A stretch of 5,165 nt of DNA from Candidatus Bathyarchaeota archaeon (GTDB lineage Archaea; Thermoproteota; Bathyarchaeia; 40CM-2-53-6; RBG-13-38-9). The notes beneath the pieces are model-generated. The model searched no databases and had not been told where the DNA came from. It saw only the letters and a program-made list of their open reading frames with translations. Each line of letters begins with the position of its first letter. Within the stretch, counting starts at the first letter, position 1. Where the stretch lies: assembly GCA_026015225.1 (NCBI GenBank), contig JAOZGV010000133.1, positions 1-5,165 of the forward strand, written 5' to 3'. A program made the position numbers and the translations under genes. Shown in pieces: positions 1-4,812 of this stretch.

Positions 1-636
1 AAAGTATTTATTGCTGGTGCCGGGGGATTAGGCAGCCCAATTTCGATTTACCTTGCTGTCGCAGGAATTGGGCATATAACTCTAGTAGATAAAGATAAGG
101 CTGAATTAAGTAATCTAAATCGGCAGATACTCCATTGGGATAAAGACGCAAACCGTAAAAAAGCAACATCGGCAAAAGAAAAATTAAGTAAAGTCAACCC
201 TGATATAGAAGTTGAAACTATTTCCACCGAGATAAACGATGAAAATGTAGAATATTTGATTAAAGATTCTTCAATCATCTTGGATGCCATGGATAATTTC
301 CCAACTAGATTTCTTCTTAACAAAGCTGCACTAAATCTAAAAATCCCCTTTATCCATGGTGGAGTCTGGGGATTGGAAGGTAGAGTTACTACGATAATCC
401 CGTATAAAACACCATGCTTGCGATGTATTACGAGAGAGGTCCCTCCAAAAGAAGTCTTTCCAGTAATCGGAGTTACTCCCGGGATTATTGGGATTATAGA
501 GGCTACTGAAGCGATCAAGTATTTAGCAGGTTTTGGAGAATTATTGGAAAATAGGTTGTTGGTTTTCGATGGAGAACACCTAAAATTTCATGAGATAGAA
601 GTAGCAAAAGATCCTGAATGCCCTGAATGTGGATAA
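1..636 (+). CDS. ThiF/MoeB/HesA-family E1-like adenylyltransferase (5' truncated by window edge)
   Basis: The reading frame is open from base 1 to the TAA at 634-636 and gives 211 residues; about 25-35 N-terminal residues probably lie outside the window. The family adenylates the C-terminal glycine of ubiquitin-like sulfur carriers (MoaD, ThiS, SAMPs) for molybdopterin, thiamin or tRNA thiolation. Visible motifs are the nucleotide loop GAGGLGS (6-12), the acidic strand end LVD (28-30), NLNRQ (38-42) with the ATP-contacting Asn/Arg, and LDAMDN (94-99) with the Asp expected to bind Mg/ATP. Two Cys pairs, C139/C142 (CLRC) and C207/C210 (CPEC), should hold the structural zinc. The stretch after the first pair reads FPVIGVTPGIIG where many MoeB/ThiF proteins have a Cys-containing loop (CxEAGVxG type), so the usual catalytic or persulfide Cys is not visible. 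Which carrier it serves cannot be told. Confidence is high for the family and low for the pathway. Confidence 0.93.
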   Translation, partial: KVFIAGAGGLGSPISIYLAVAGIGHITLVDKDKAELSNLNRQILHWDKDANRKKATSAKEKLSKVNPDIEVETISTEINDENVEYLIKDSSIILDAMDNFPTRFLLNKAALNLKIPFIHGGVWGLEGRVTTIIPYKTPCLRCITREVPPKEVFPVIGVTPGIIGIIEATEAIKYLAGFGELLENRLLVFDGEHLKFHEIEVAKDPECPECG

Positions 637-647
637 ATTATTTTTTT
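633..647 (+). promoter_or_regulatory. Possible thrB TATA element followed by a T7 tract after the E1-like gene
   Basis: An ATAAATTA stretch overlaps the stop codon of the E1-like gene and is centred about 24 nt before the thrB ATG, close to the spacing for an archaeal TATA box driving a leaderless transcript. Seven T residues follow (641-647) and could serve as a T-tract terminator for the upstream gene. No Shine-Dalgarno sequence is seen before the thrB ATG. In AT-rich DNA such elements arise by chance, so this is tentative. Confidence 0.3.
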
Positions 648-659
648 CCCTGAGCTACA

Positions 660-1607
660 ATGACAAAAAATATTAAAAAAATAACGGTTCAAGTACCCGC
701 TTCAATCGCGAATCTGGGGCCAGGATTTGATATATTCGCCATAGCTATTTCGGACTTATATGATTCAGTAACCATAGAGAAGACGAATAATAATAGAATT
801 GAGTTAAAAGTCTCGGGCATAAAAGCCGATTCTATATCGGAGGAGTTAGAAGAGAACACAGCCGGTGTGGTCGCAGAAATCCTCTCAAGGGAATTTTCTT
901 TAAATGATGGATTCAGAATTCACCTTAAAAAGGGAATTCCACACAGCTTGGGACTTGGAAGCAGTGGAGCAAGCGCAGCTGGAACTGCATATGCATTGAA
1001 TCAACTTTACAAGCTAAATTTATCAGAAATTGATCTAATTTCTTTTGCATCTCAAGGGGAGGCAGCAATTTCAGGTTCCGTGCATATTGACAATGTCTCA
1101 GCCTCTATTTTTGGAGGGTTCATTCTTGTACAATCTTACAATCCGATCATAGTCCATAAAATTCAGCCGCCGCAGAATCTCAAAATGTGTGTGGTCATTC
1201 CAAAGGTTCCAGTTCATGAAAAAAAAACTGCATTCGCTCGTAAAATATTACCCAGAGAAGTTATTCTCGAACAACTCGTCCATAATGTGGGTCATGCTTC
1301 TTCCTTCATATATGGGATGACGACTGGAAAAATTGATATAATGAAAGACTCCATGTCGGATGTAATTGTCGAAGAATTTAGGTCAAAATTGATTCCGGGT
1401 TATGAAATTGTGAAGGAATATGCAAAAAAATTAAATACAAATGTGGCAATTTGTGGAAGTGGACCCTCTATTGTATCTTTTTTTGACCGTGAAAAAGAAG
1501 CATATACTGTTCTTAATGCTTTAAAAGAGGGATTCAGGAACGCTGGCATTCAATCAAGTGGATTCATTACTCGGCCGGATATTGGCATTAGAATCGTTCA
1601 CTTATAG
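660..1607 (+). CDS. thrB: Homoserine kinase (GHMP kinase family)
   Basis: The 315-residue protein is a full-length ThrB, the cytosolic enzyme that phosphorylates L-homoserine with ATP on the way to threonine. All three GHMP motifs are present in order: PASIANLGPGFD (13-24), the ATP-binding loop PHSLGLGSSGAS (94-105), and the C-terminal glycine loop ICGSGPSIVSF (264-274). The segment HIDNVSASIFGG (142-153) is the ThrB-type substrate-pocket signature, and the RKILP stretch (194-198) plus R241 before LIPG (244-247) also match ThrB over other GHMP kinases. The ATG at 660 is the natural start: it places motif 1 at the usual distance from the N-terminus, and no earlier in-frame start is evident. 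No ribosome-binding site is seen, so translation may be leaderless. It begins 23 nt after the E1-like gene, but no other threonine-pathway gene is in the window. Confidence 0.96.
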   Translation: MTKNIKKITVQVPASIANLGPGFDIFAIAISDLYDSVTIEKTNNNRIELKVSGIKADSISEELEENTAGVVAEILSREFSLNDGFRIHLKKGIPHSLGLGSSGASAAGTAYALNQLYKLNLSEIDLISFASQGEAAISGSVHIDNVSASIFGGFILVQSYNPIIVHKIQPPQNLKMCVVIPKVPVHEKKTAFARKILPREVILEQLVHNVGHASSFIYGMTTGKIDIMKDSMSDVIVEEFRSKLIPGYEIVKEYAKKLNTNVAICGSGPSIVSFFDREKEAYTVLNALKEGFRNAGIQSSGFITRPDIGIRIVHL

Positions 1608-1613
1608 AATCGG

Positions 1614-1638
1614 ACGCGCGCGCAAATAGGGCGTGCGT
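1614..1638 (+). terminator. GC-rich hairpin just after thrB
   Basis: ACGCGCGC (1614-1621) can pair with GCGTGCGT (1631-1638) over 8 bp, including one G-U pair, around a 9-nt loop. It begins 7 nt after the thrB stop codon and stands out from the AT-rich surroundings. There is no T-tract behind it, so it is not a classic intrinsic terminator; it may protect the mRNA 3' end, slow the polymerase, or act at the DNA level. The role is uncertain, but the structure is directly visible. Confidence 0.4.
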
Positions 1639-1666
1639 TAAATCCATAAGTGAATAAGGCATAGAG

Positions 1667-1674
1667 GGAGATGA
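1667..1674 (+). promoter_or_regulatory. Ribosome-binding site of the OsmC-family gene
   Basis: GGAGATGA differs at one base from the ideal anti-16S complement GGAGGTGA and ends 6 nt before the ATG at 1681. This fixes the start and contrasts with thrB and fdhD, which have no such site. Confidence 0.65.
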
Positions 1675-1680
1675 ATTTTT

Positions 1681-2199
1681 ATGAACCATGTGAATATAGA
1701 AAAACTTAATGAGTTAATGGAAGCTACCAAGAAGGATTTAGCGAATGCAAAAATTACACCGAAGGTCTCTGGAAGATGGATTTTTGAAGATGGCCAACCT
1801 CAATTTCGCTCTGTGATAGACATCGAGGGTAAACAGTTCACAGTCGATGCGGACATGCCAACAAAGCTTGGTGGTTGGGGGACCAAACCAGGCCCACTCC
1901 ACTACTGTCTGTATGGGCTAGCGTCGTGTTATGCTTATACTTTCGCTGCTATGGCATCTATGGAAGGAGTGACGCTTAAGAGACTCGAGTTAGAGGCTGA
2001 AAGTAACATTGACTTATCAAAAGTTTTTGGGTTGTCAGATAATCCAATTGTTGAGGAGGTTAGGTGGAAGGTGAAAGTGAGCTCTGATGGATCAAAAGAT
2101 AAAATCGAAAAATTGAAAAATCTCGCTGAGGAAAGATGCCCTGCCGTATACTGTCACACAAACCCCACTAAACTAACCATAGACCTCGAAACGATATAA
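1681..2199 (+). CDS. OsmC/Ohr-family thiol protein
   Basis: This 172-residue cytosolic protein has the OsmC fold. The family contains thiol peroxidases that reduce organic hydroperoxides with a pair of cysteines, plus many members of unknown substrate. The layout fits: an N-terminal helix, the GRWIFED strand (31-37), a strand region to about 60, the first conserved Cys in LASC (C83) on the central helix, and the second in ERCPAVYC (C153). Two further cysteines, C76 and C158, lie close to the pair and are not part of the usual signature. The Glu commonly found 9-10 residues before the first Cys in this fold is replaced by L73/H74, so this is probably not a canonical Ohr or OsmC peroxidase. The start is supported by a good ribosome-binding site. 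It lies between thrB and a methyltransferase with no obvious partner. The fold is secure; the activity is unknown. Confidence 0.88.
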   Translation: MNHVNIEKLNELMEATKKDLANAKITPKVSGRWIFEDGQPQFRSVIDIEGKQFTVDADMPTKLGGWGTKPGPLHYCLYGLASCYAYTFAAMASMEGVTLKRLELEAESNIDLSKVFGLSDNPIVEEVRWKVKVSSDGSKDKIEKLKNLAEERCPAVYCHTNPTKLTIDLETI

Positions 2200-2226
2200 A
2201 AATTACAAATATTCGATCAAGCAAAT

Positions 2227-2243
2227 CTCTTTTTTTTAAAGAG
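2227..2243 (+). terminator. Hairpin with T8 tract after the OsmC-family gene; possible TATA element for the next gene
   Basis: CTCTTT (2227-2232) pairs with AAAGAG (2238-2243) around a five-T loop, and the run 2230-2237 is eight Ts. On the transcript this could terminate the OsmC-family mRNA. The same bases give TTTTTAAA (2233-2240), about 28 nt before the TTG start of the methyltransferase and so well placed for an archaeal TATA box. The hexamer GCAAAT also flanks the structure at 2221-2226 and 2243-2248. Both readings are inference. Confidence 0.4.
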
Positions 2244-2264
2244 CAAATATGAGGCGGAAAAAAA

Positions 2265-2897
2265 TTGAATAATAAAACCAAAGAACATTGGAATGATATT
2301 TATAATACTGGAGAAGTAAGCATTTTGGGATGGTATGAGGAGAAGCCAACCCCCTGCCTTCGGTTATTGGGGAAATGTGATGTTGATAAAGATGAGCCTA
2401 TTTTGGATGTTGGGGCGGGCGCATCTACCTTTATTGATTCTCTTCTTAATAAAAAATTCACAAATATTATTGCGGTAGACATAAGCGAAATAGCCTTAAA
2501 CAAACTGCAGGAACGACTGGGTAAGGAAAAAGCATCAAAGGTCAAATGGATTATAGATGATGTGACTTATCCGAAACATATAAATAAATTAGAAGATATT
2601 GCGGTGTGGCATGATAGGGCTGTTTTGCACTTTTTACTAGAAGAGGAACAGATACAAACCTATTTCTCAATATTAAAACAAGTTGTCCGAAAAGGGGGCT
2701 ATGTTATCATCGCTACTTTTTCAATCAAGGGGGCACGAAAATGCAGTGGTTTAAATGTGAAAAATTATGACAGTAATATGCTAGCAGAATATTTAGTGGA
2801 GGAATTTCATTTAATCGACGCTTTCGATTATACCTATCGTATGCCCTCAGGCGATGTTAGACCGTACATTTATACTTTATTTCAAAGAGAAAACTAA
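2265..2897 (+). CDS. Class I SAM-dependent methyltransferase, TTG start
   Basis: The 210-residue protein has a Rossmann-fold methyltransferase core: motif I ILDVGAGAS (46-54) binds SAM, VDIS (71-74) gives the acidic residue for the ribose, and DD (98-99) follows at the adenine-contacting position. WHDRAVLHFL (115-124) and the late CSGL (160-163) followed by Y168 resemble a family of small bacterial and archaeal methyltransferases that begin with a KEHW..IY..TGEVSILGWY-type N-terminus, here at 6-24. The substrate is unknown to me. I chose TTG at 2265 because an in-frame TGA lies at 2250-2252, the KEHW signature begins only six residues in, and no ATG would retain it. GAGG (2251-2254) lies 10 nt upstream as a weak ribosome-binding site. 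It follows the OsmC-family gene by 65 nt. Family confidence is high; function is not assigned. Confidence 0.88.
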   Translation: MNNKTKEHWNDIYNTGEVSILGWYEEKPTPCLRLLGKCDVDKDEPILDVGAGASTFIDSLLNKKFTNIIAVDISEIALNKLQERLGKEKASKVKWIIDDVTYPKHINKLEDIAVWHDRAVLHFLLEEEQIQTYFSILKQVVRKGGYVIIATFSIKGARKCSGLNVKNYDSNMLAEYLVEEFHLIDAFDYTYRMPSGDVRPYIYTLFQREN

Positions 2898-2914
2898 CTT
2901 TCGACTAGTTAAAT

Positions 2915-2939
2915 TTGCCTGTAAATATATGCAGGACAA
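2915..2939 (+). terminator. Hairpin downstream of the methyltransferase gene
   Basis: TTGCCTG (2915-2921) can pair with CAGG and CAA (2932-2935, 2937-2939) with a single bulged A, closing a 10-nt AT-rich loop. It starts 17 nt after the methyltransferase stop. No T-tract follows, so it may only mark the 3' end or be chance. Confidence 0.25.
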
Positions 2940-2992
2940 TTGCCCTTCACGTGCACAGTAGAGAAGGTACAACTCTCACGCGCTTTAGGATT

Positions 2993-3133
2993 CTATTTAA
3001 TGCCTCGATGTAATCTAAAAAGTCTAATTGTCATAACTTCCATCCACAGAAATAGCAAGCCCAATGAAATCCTTTGCATTAGCCCGGCCCAATCACCTGC
3101 ACTCATAAGGAGGAGTGAGCACGCGCTATTCAT
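2993..3133 (-). pseudogene. Relic of the 3' end of a DUF998-like membrane protein gene
   Basis: Reading the minus strand from the ATG at 3133 to the TAG at 2993 gives 46 residues. The C-terminal half (DWAGLMQRISLGLLFLWM followed by EVMTIRLFRL) looks like a genuine transmembrane helix with flanking charges. From memory it resembles the end of DUF998 integral membrane proteins, which finish with a G-L-x-x-R-I start to the last helix and a W-hydrophobic-R-L tail. Full members run to roughly 200 residues with six or so helices. Here the frame is closed by a TAG at 3158-3160 only eight codons upstream of the ATG, so most of the protein is gone. Beyond that stop the same frame runs about 20 codons to another stop (TAA at 3224-3226). 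It probably records a deletion or decay event in the gap before fdhD. Alternatively it is a short single-helix protein of its own. Confidence 0.42.
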
Positions 3134-3203
3134 ATATCCCCCGCACTTGCGTCCACGCTACAGGGAGCGTATCTCAAACATAAAAAATTGATCCATAGGC
3201 CTA

Positions 3204-3280
3204 AAGTGTACCTCAATAATTATTTATTGTAAAAAATAAATTCGACCAGTTTATAAGTGCACTTCATCAATTATTTTCTG
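3204..3280 (+). repeat. Two imperfect 26-nt direct repeats upstream of fdhD (51-nt period)
   Basis: Copy one is 3204-3229 and copy two 3255-3280; I count 20 of 26 positions identical. Both begin AAGTG, share ATTATTT in their right part and end in TG. The second copy starts inside the TATA box and ends three nt before the fdhD ATG, so it covers the core promoter and start region. The first lies fully upstream. An all-AT inverted repeat, ATTTATT/AATAAAT (3222-3228 and 3235-3241), spans the end of copy one and the spacer. This could be a pair of regulator sites or a duplicated promoter segment, but AT-rich DNA makes chance similarity easier. Confidence 0.45.
3250..3257 (+). promoter_or_regulatory. 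TATA box of fdhD
   Basis: TTTATAAG matches the archaeal TATA consensus well. Its centre is about 29 nt before the fdhD ATG, so transcription starting some 26 nt downstream would begin at or just before the start codon. With no Shine-Dalgarno sequence in the way, this suggests a leaderless mRNA. Confidence 0.6.
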
Positions 3281-3282
3281 AA

Positions 3283-4086
3283 ATGACTAACGAAACTTTA
3301 AAGACTGTTGCCAAAATTAAGGCACGTAAAATTGATTTGGATAAAAGAGTGGATAAGTTTGAAGAAGAACTAGTTGCTATAGAAGCTCCTGTTAAATTCT
3401 TTCTAAATGAAGAACCTCTTACAACCATTATGGCCCTACCTTCAAATCTAAAAGAGATGGCCATCGGATTTCTAGTAGATGAGGGCATCATACCTGGACG
3501 ACAAGACATCCTAAATATAACCATTGATGAAAATGAAGTTTGGGTCAAGTCAAAAAAAGTTGATCAAAAACGCCTAAAGTCAATTATTGAAAAAGGAGTA
3601 ATATTGACGAGTTGCAGTTCAAGAGCTGACTTTTATCGAGTAATAGGTGAAATAGAAAAGAGACCGCTCAAGAAGAATCATTATGTTGAGGCCAAGGATA
3701 TATATGAGATGGTTAAAGAATCAACTAGCAAATCAACTTTATTTAGGACTACAGGAGGAGTTCATTCAGCATCGATCTTCGTCGATAACATCCTAAGAGG
3801 ATTTGTAGAAGATGTGGGCCGACATAACGCTGTCGATAAAGCCATCGGTATTTGTTTAGATAATGATATACAACTAGAAAGAGCTATATTGATAACCTCA
3901 GGAAGGCAGACAGCAGATACAATTATAAAAGCAGCAAGATGTAAAATCCCAATATCAGTTTCAATGAGAGCACCTTTATCATCAGGAATTTACGCTGCTG
4001 AATTGACTGGCATAACTTTAATATGCTTTGTGAGAGGTCAGAAGATGAATATCTATTCACATCCTGAACGTGTGAAATTCTTGTAA
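3283..4086 (+). CDS. fdhD: FdhD-family sulfurtransferase for formate dehydrogenase cofactor
   Basis: This 267-residue protein belongs to FdhD. In E. coli FdhD passes sulfur from the cysteine desulfurase IscS to the bis-MGD molybdenum cofactor, which makes formate dehydrogenase active. Strong signatures are the N-terminal EEPLTTIMALP region (43-53), MAIGFLVDEGII (59-70), TGGVHSASIF (157-166), the hallmark EDVGRHNAVDKAIG (176-189), SGRQTADTIIKAA (206-218) and a C-terminal RGQKMNIYSH (251-260). The sulfur-carrying CxxC of the E. coli protein is not present: the equivalent loop reads SCSSRADF (110-117), so only C111 remains. Start choice: ATG at 3283 sits right after a TATA box at leaderless spacing. 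It is separated from upstream genes by a 385-bp gap and from the next gene by 180 bp, so it is probably monocistronic. No formate dehydrogenase subunit is in the window. Confidence 0.94.
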   Translation: MTNETLKTVAKIKARKIDLDKRVDKFEEELVAIEAPVKFFLNEEPLTTIMALPSNLKEMAIGFLVDEGIIPGRQDILNITIDENEVWVKSKKVDQKRLKSIIEKGVILTSCSSRADFYRVIGEIEKRPLKKNHYVEAKDIYEMVKESTSKSTLFRTTGGVHSASIFVDNILRGFVEDVGRHNAVDKAIGICLDNDIQLERAILITSGRQTADTIIKAARCKIPISVSMRAPLSSGIYAAELTGITLICFVRGQKMNIYSHPERVKFL

Positions 4087-4152
4087 CCCGTTAAAAATTA
4101 CTTTCAAAAATGTAGTGTAAAAATAATGTATTCGCATTGTAGCGACTACGGT

Positions 4153-4169
4153 TGTAGTTATATCTAGCA
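4153..4169 (+). repeat. 17-nt element, copy 1 (upstream of the di-heme gene)
   Basis: TGTAGTTATATCTAGCA matches the second copy at 4781-4797 in 15 of 17 positions. Both differences are C/T, and they preserve a short stem (GTTA or GCTA pairing with TAGC around TATC) through a G-U pair. Confidence 0.45.
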
Positions 4170-4239
4170 CGCGCGAGAAATTAGACTAGTGAATTAGTTA
4201 TAATTCGTAAAAAATACTAAATATTAAGGGAATTAATAG

Positions 4240-4248
4240 TTTAAGAAT
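4240..4248 (+). promoter_or_regulatory. Possible TATA element of the di-heme protein gene
   Basis: TTTAAGAAT is centred about 23 nt before the ATG at 4267, near the spacing for a leaderless archaeal start. No ribosome-binding site precedes either candidate start. The match to a TATA consensus is only moderate. Confidence 0.3.
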
Positions 4249-4266
4249 AAAAAGTTGGTTCTTTCT

Positions 4267-4770
4267 ATGAAACCCATAAAGGACTTAGATTTCTGGTCAT
4301 CTTTGGTGATAATTTTTATTATTATCTATCTTATGATTGCAACCTATCTTCGCTGGTTTCAATTACATGTCTTGGTGGGACCATTCTTTATTGATCATTG
4401 GTTTGTATGGATAGGGACTCTTTATATTGCATTTGTTTTACCAATATTTTATGTCTCAAAACGCCGATATCCAAAGAGACTTACAACACTTATCAGAATC
4501 CATGCTTTTGGCAACTTGTTTGCCTTTATGCTTATTTCAGTTCACTTCGCACAACAGATTGGCAGGCCACCACAATTCTATCCAGACTTAGGAACGGGAT
4601 TGACATTATATATTGTTATGTTTATTCTTACAGTAACTGGTTTCCTTCATAGGTTCCGGATAATAAGGAGCGTTCGACCTCATCTTAATAGATTCTTGCA
4701 TGTCAGCATAACTATGTCATTTTACCTAATTATAGGAATTCATACATTGGAAGGATTGAAAATTTTGTGA
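4267..4770 (+). CDS. Five-helix membrane protein, putative ferric-reductase-like di-heme cytochrome b
   Basis: From the ATG at 4267 the protein has 167 residues and five hydrophobic helices at about 10-28, 45-63, 77-97, 112-128 and 143-161. Helix three carries H79 and H93, and helix five H145 and H159, each pair spaced His-X13-His. This is the pattern by which ferric-reductase-type domains (NOX, STEAP, YedZ/MsrQ relatives) stack two b hemes across the membrane. It should therefore move electrons through the membrane. No flavin or NAD domain is attached, so it would need a partner. Family members usually have six helices; here one is missing. Other histidines (H34, H44, H128, H139) lie near helix ends. 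An in-frame TTG at 4255 would add four residues, but ATG fits better with the TATA-like element. The gene stands alone after fdhD and converges on the next gene. Class assignment is from the motif pattern only. Confidence 0.72.
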   Translation: MKPIKDLDFWSSLVIIFIIIYLMIATYLRWFQLHVLVGPFFIDHWFVWIGTLYIAFVLPIFYVSKRRYPKRLTTLIRIHAFGNLFAFMLISVHFAQQIGRPPQFYPDLGTGLTLYIVMFILTVTGFLHRFRIIRSVRPHLNRFLHVSITMSFYLIIGIHTLEGLKIL

Positions 4771-4780
4771 ATTCATGCGC

Positions 4781-4797
4781 TGCAGCTATATCTAGCA
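4781..4797 (+). repeat. 17-nt element, copy 2 (downstream of the di-heme gene)
   Basis: TGCAGCTATATCTAGCA begins 10 nt after the stop of the di-heme gene and repeats 4153-4169 with two C/T changes. The two copies bracket that gene. Confidence 0.45.
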
Positions 4798-4806
4798 TAG
4801 TTTTTT
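4785..4806 (+). terminator. Short stem and T6 tract after the di-heme gene
   Basis: GCTA (4785-4788) pairs with TAGC (4793-4796) around TATC, and six Ts follow at 4801-4806. The stem is weak, but a T-tract between convergent genes is what archaeal termination would use. Confidence 0.4.
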
Positions 4807-4812
4807 ATTCTT

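Larger units (their letters stand above)
2898..3282. other. 385-bp gap without an intact gene
   Basis: Neither strand carries a convincing intact gene here. The left part holds a hairpin (2915-2939), the middle a minus-strand gene relic (2993-3133), and the right end the duplicated element and TATA box of fdhD. Two copies of CACGCGC occur at 2977-2983 and 3120-3126. A plus-strand open frame at 2940-3191 starts with TTG and has an irregular, low-complexity composition; it lies antisense to the relic and I do not regard it as a gene. No tRNA or recognisable structured RNA was found by eye. Confidence 0.6.
4087..4266. other. 180-bp AT-rich spacer between fdhD and the di-heme protein gene
   Basis: This spacer has no open frame of note on either strand. 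It holds a hairpin ACTAC/GTAGT with a GGTT loop (4145-4158), the first copy of the 17-nt element (4153-4169), a CACGCGC motif (4168-4174), and promoter-like AT tracts near its right end. The hairpin overlaps the repeat and lies about 60 nt beyond the fdhD stop, so it may belong to the fdhD 3' UTR. Confidence 0.5.

Noticed and set aside
48..518. Minus-strand open frame of 156 codons
   Set aside because: It is antisense to the E1-like gene, whose motifs are all on the plus strand; the Ser/Ile/Phe-rich composition is a typical shadow.
2300..2545. Minus-strand open frame inside the methyltransferase gene
   Set aside because: It is antisense to the SAM-binding motifs of a well-supported gene and has no recognisable features.
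2940..3191. Plus-strand open frame of 83 codons in the gap before fdhD
   Set aside because: It begins with TTG without a ribosome-binding site, has no membrane or fold-like pattern, and lies antisense to the more protein-like minus-strand relic.
2898..3282. tRNA, RNase P RNA or SRP RNA in the long gap
   Set aside because: No T-loop, anticodon arm or conserved RNase P/SRP core was seen on either strand.
3267..3548. Minus-strand open frame over the start of fdhD
   Set aside because: It is antisense to conserved FdhD sequence and runs into the fdhD promoter.
4255..4266. TTG at 4255 as start of the di-heme protein
   Set aside because: It would add only four residues, has no ribosome-binding site, and fits the TATA-like element less well than the ATG at 4267.
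4398..4652. Second plus-strand frame inside the di-heme gene
   Set aside because: It is an out-of-frame overlap with the gene that holds the helix and heme-ligand pattern; Cys/Tyr-rich shadow sequence.
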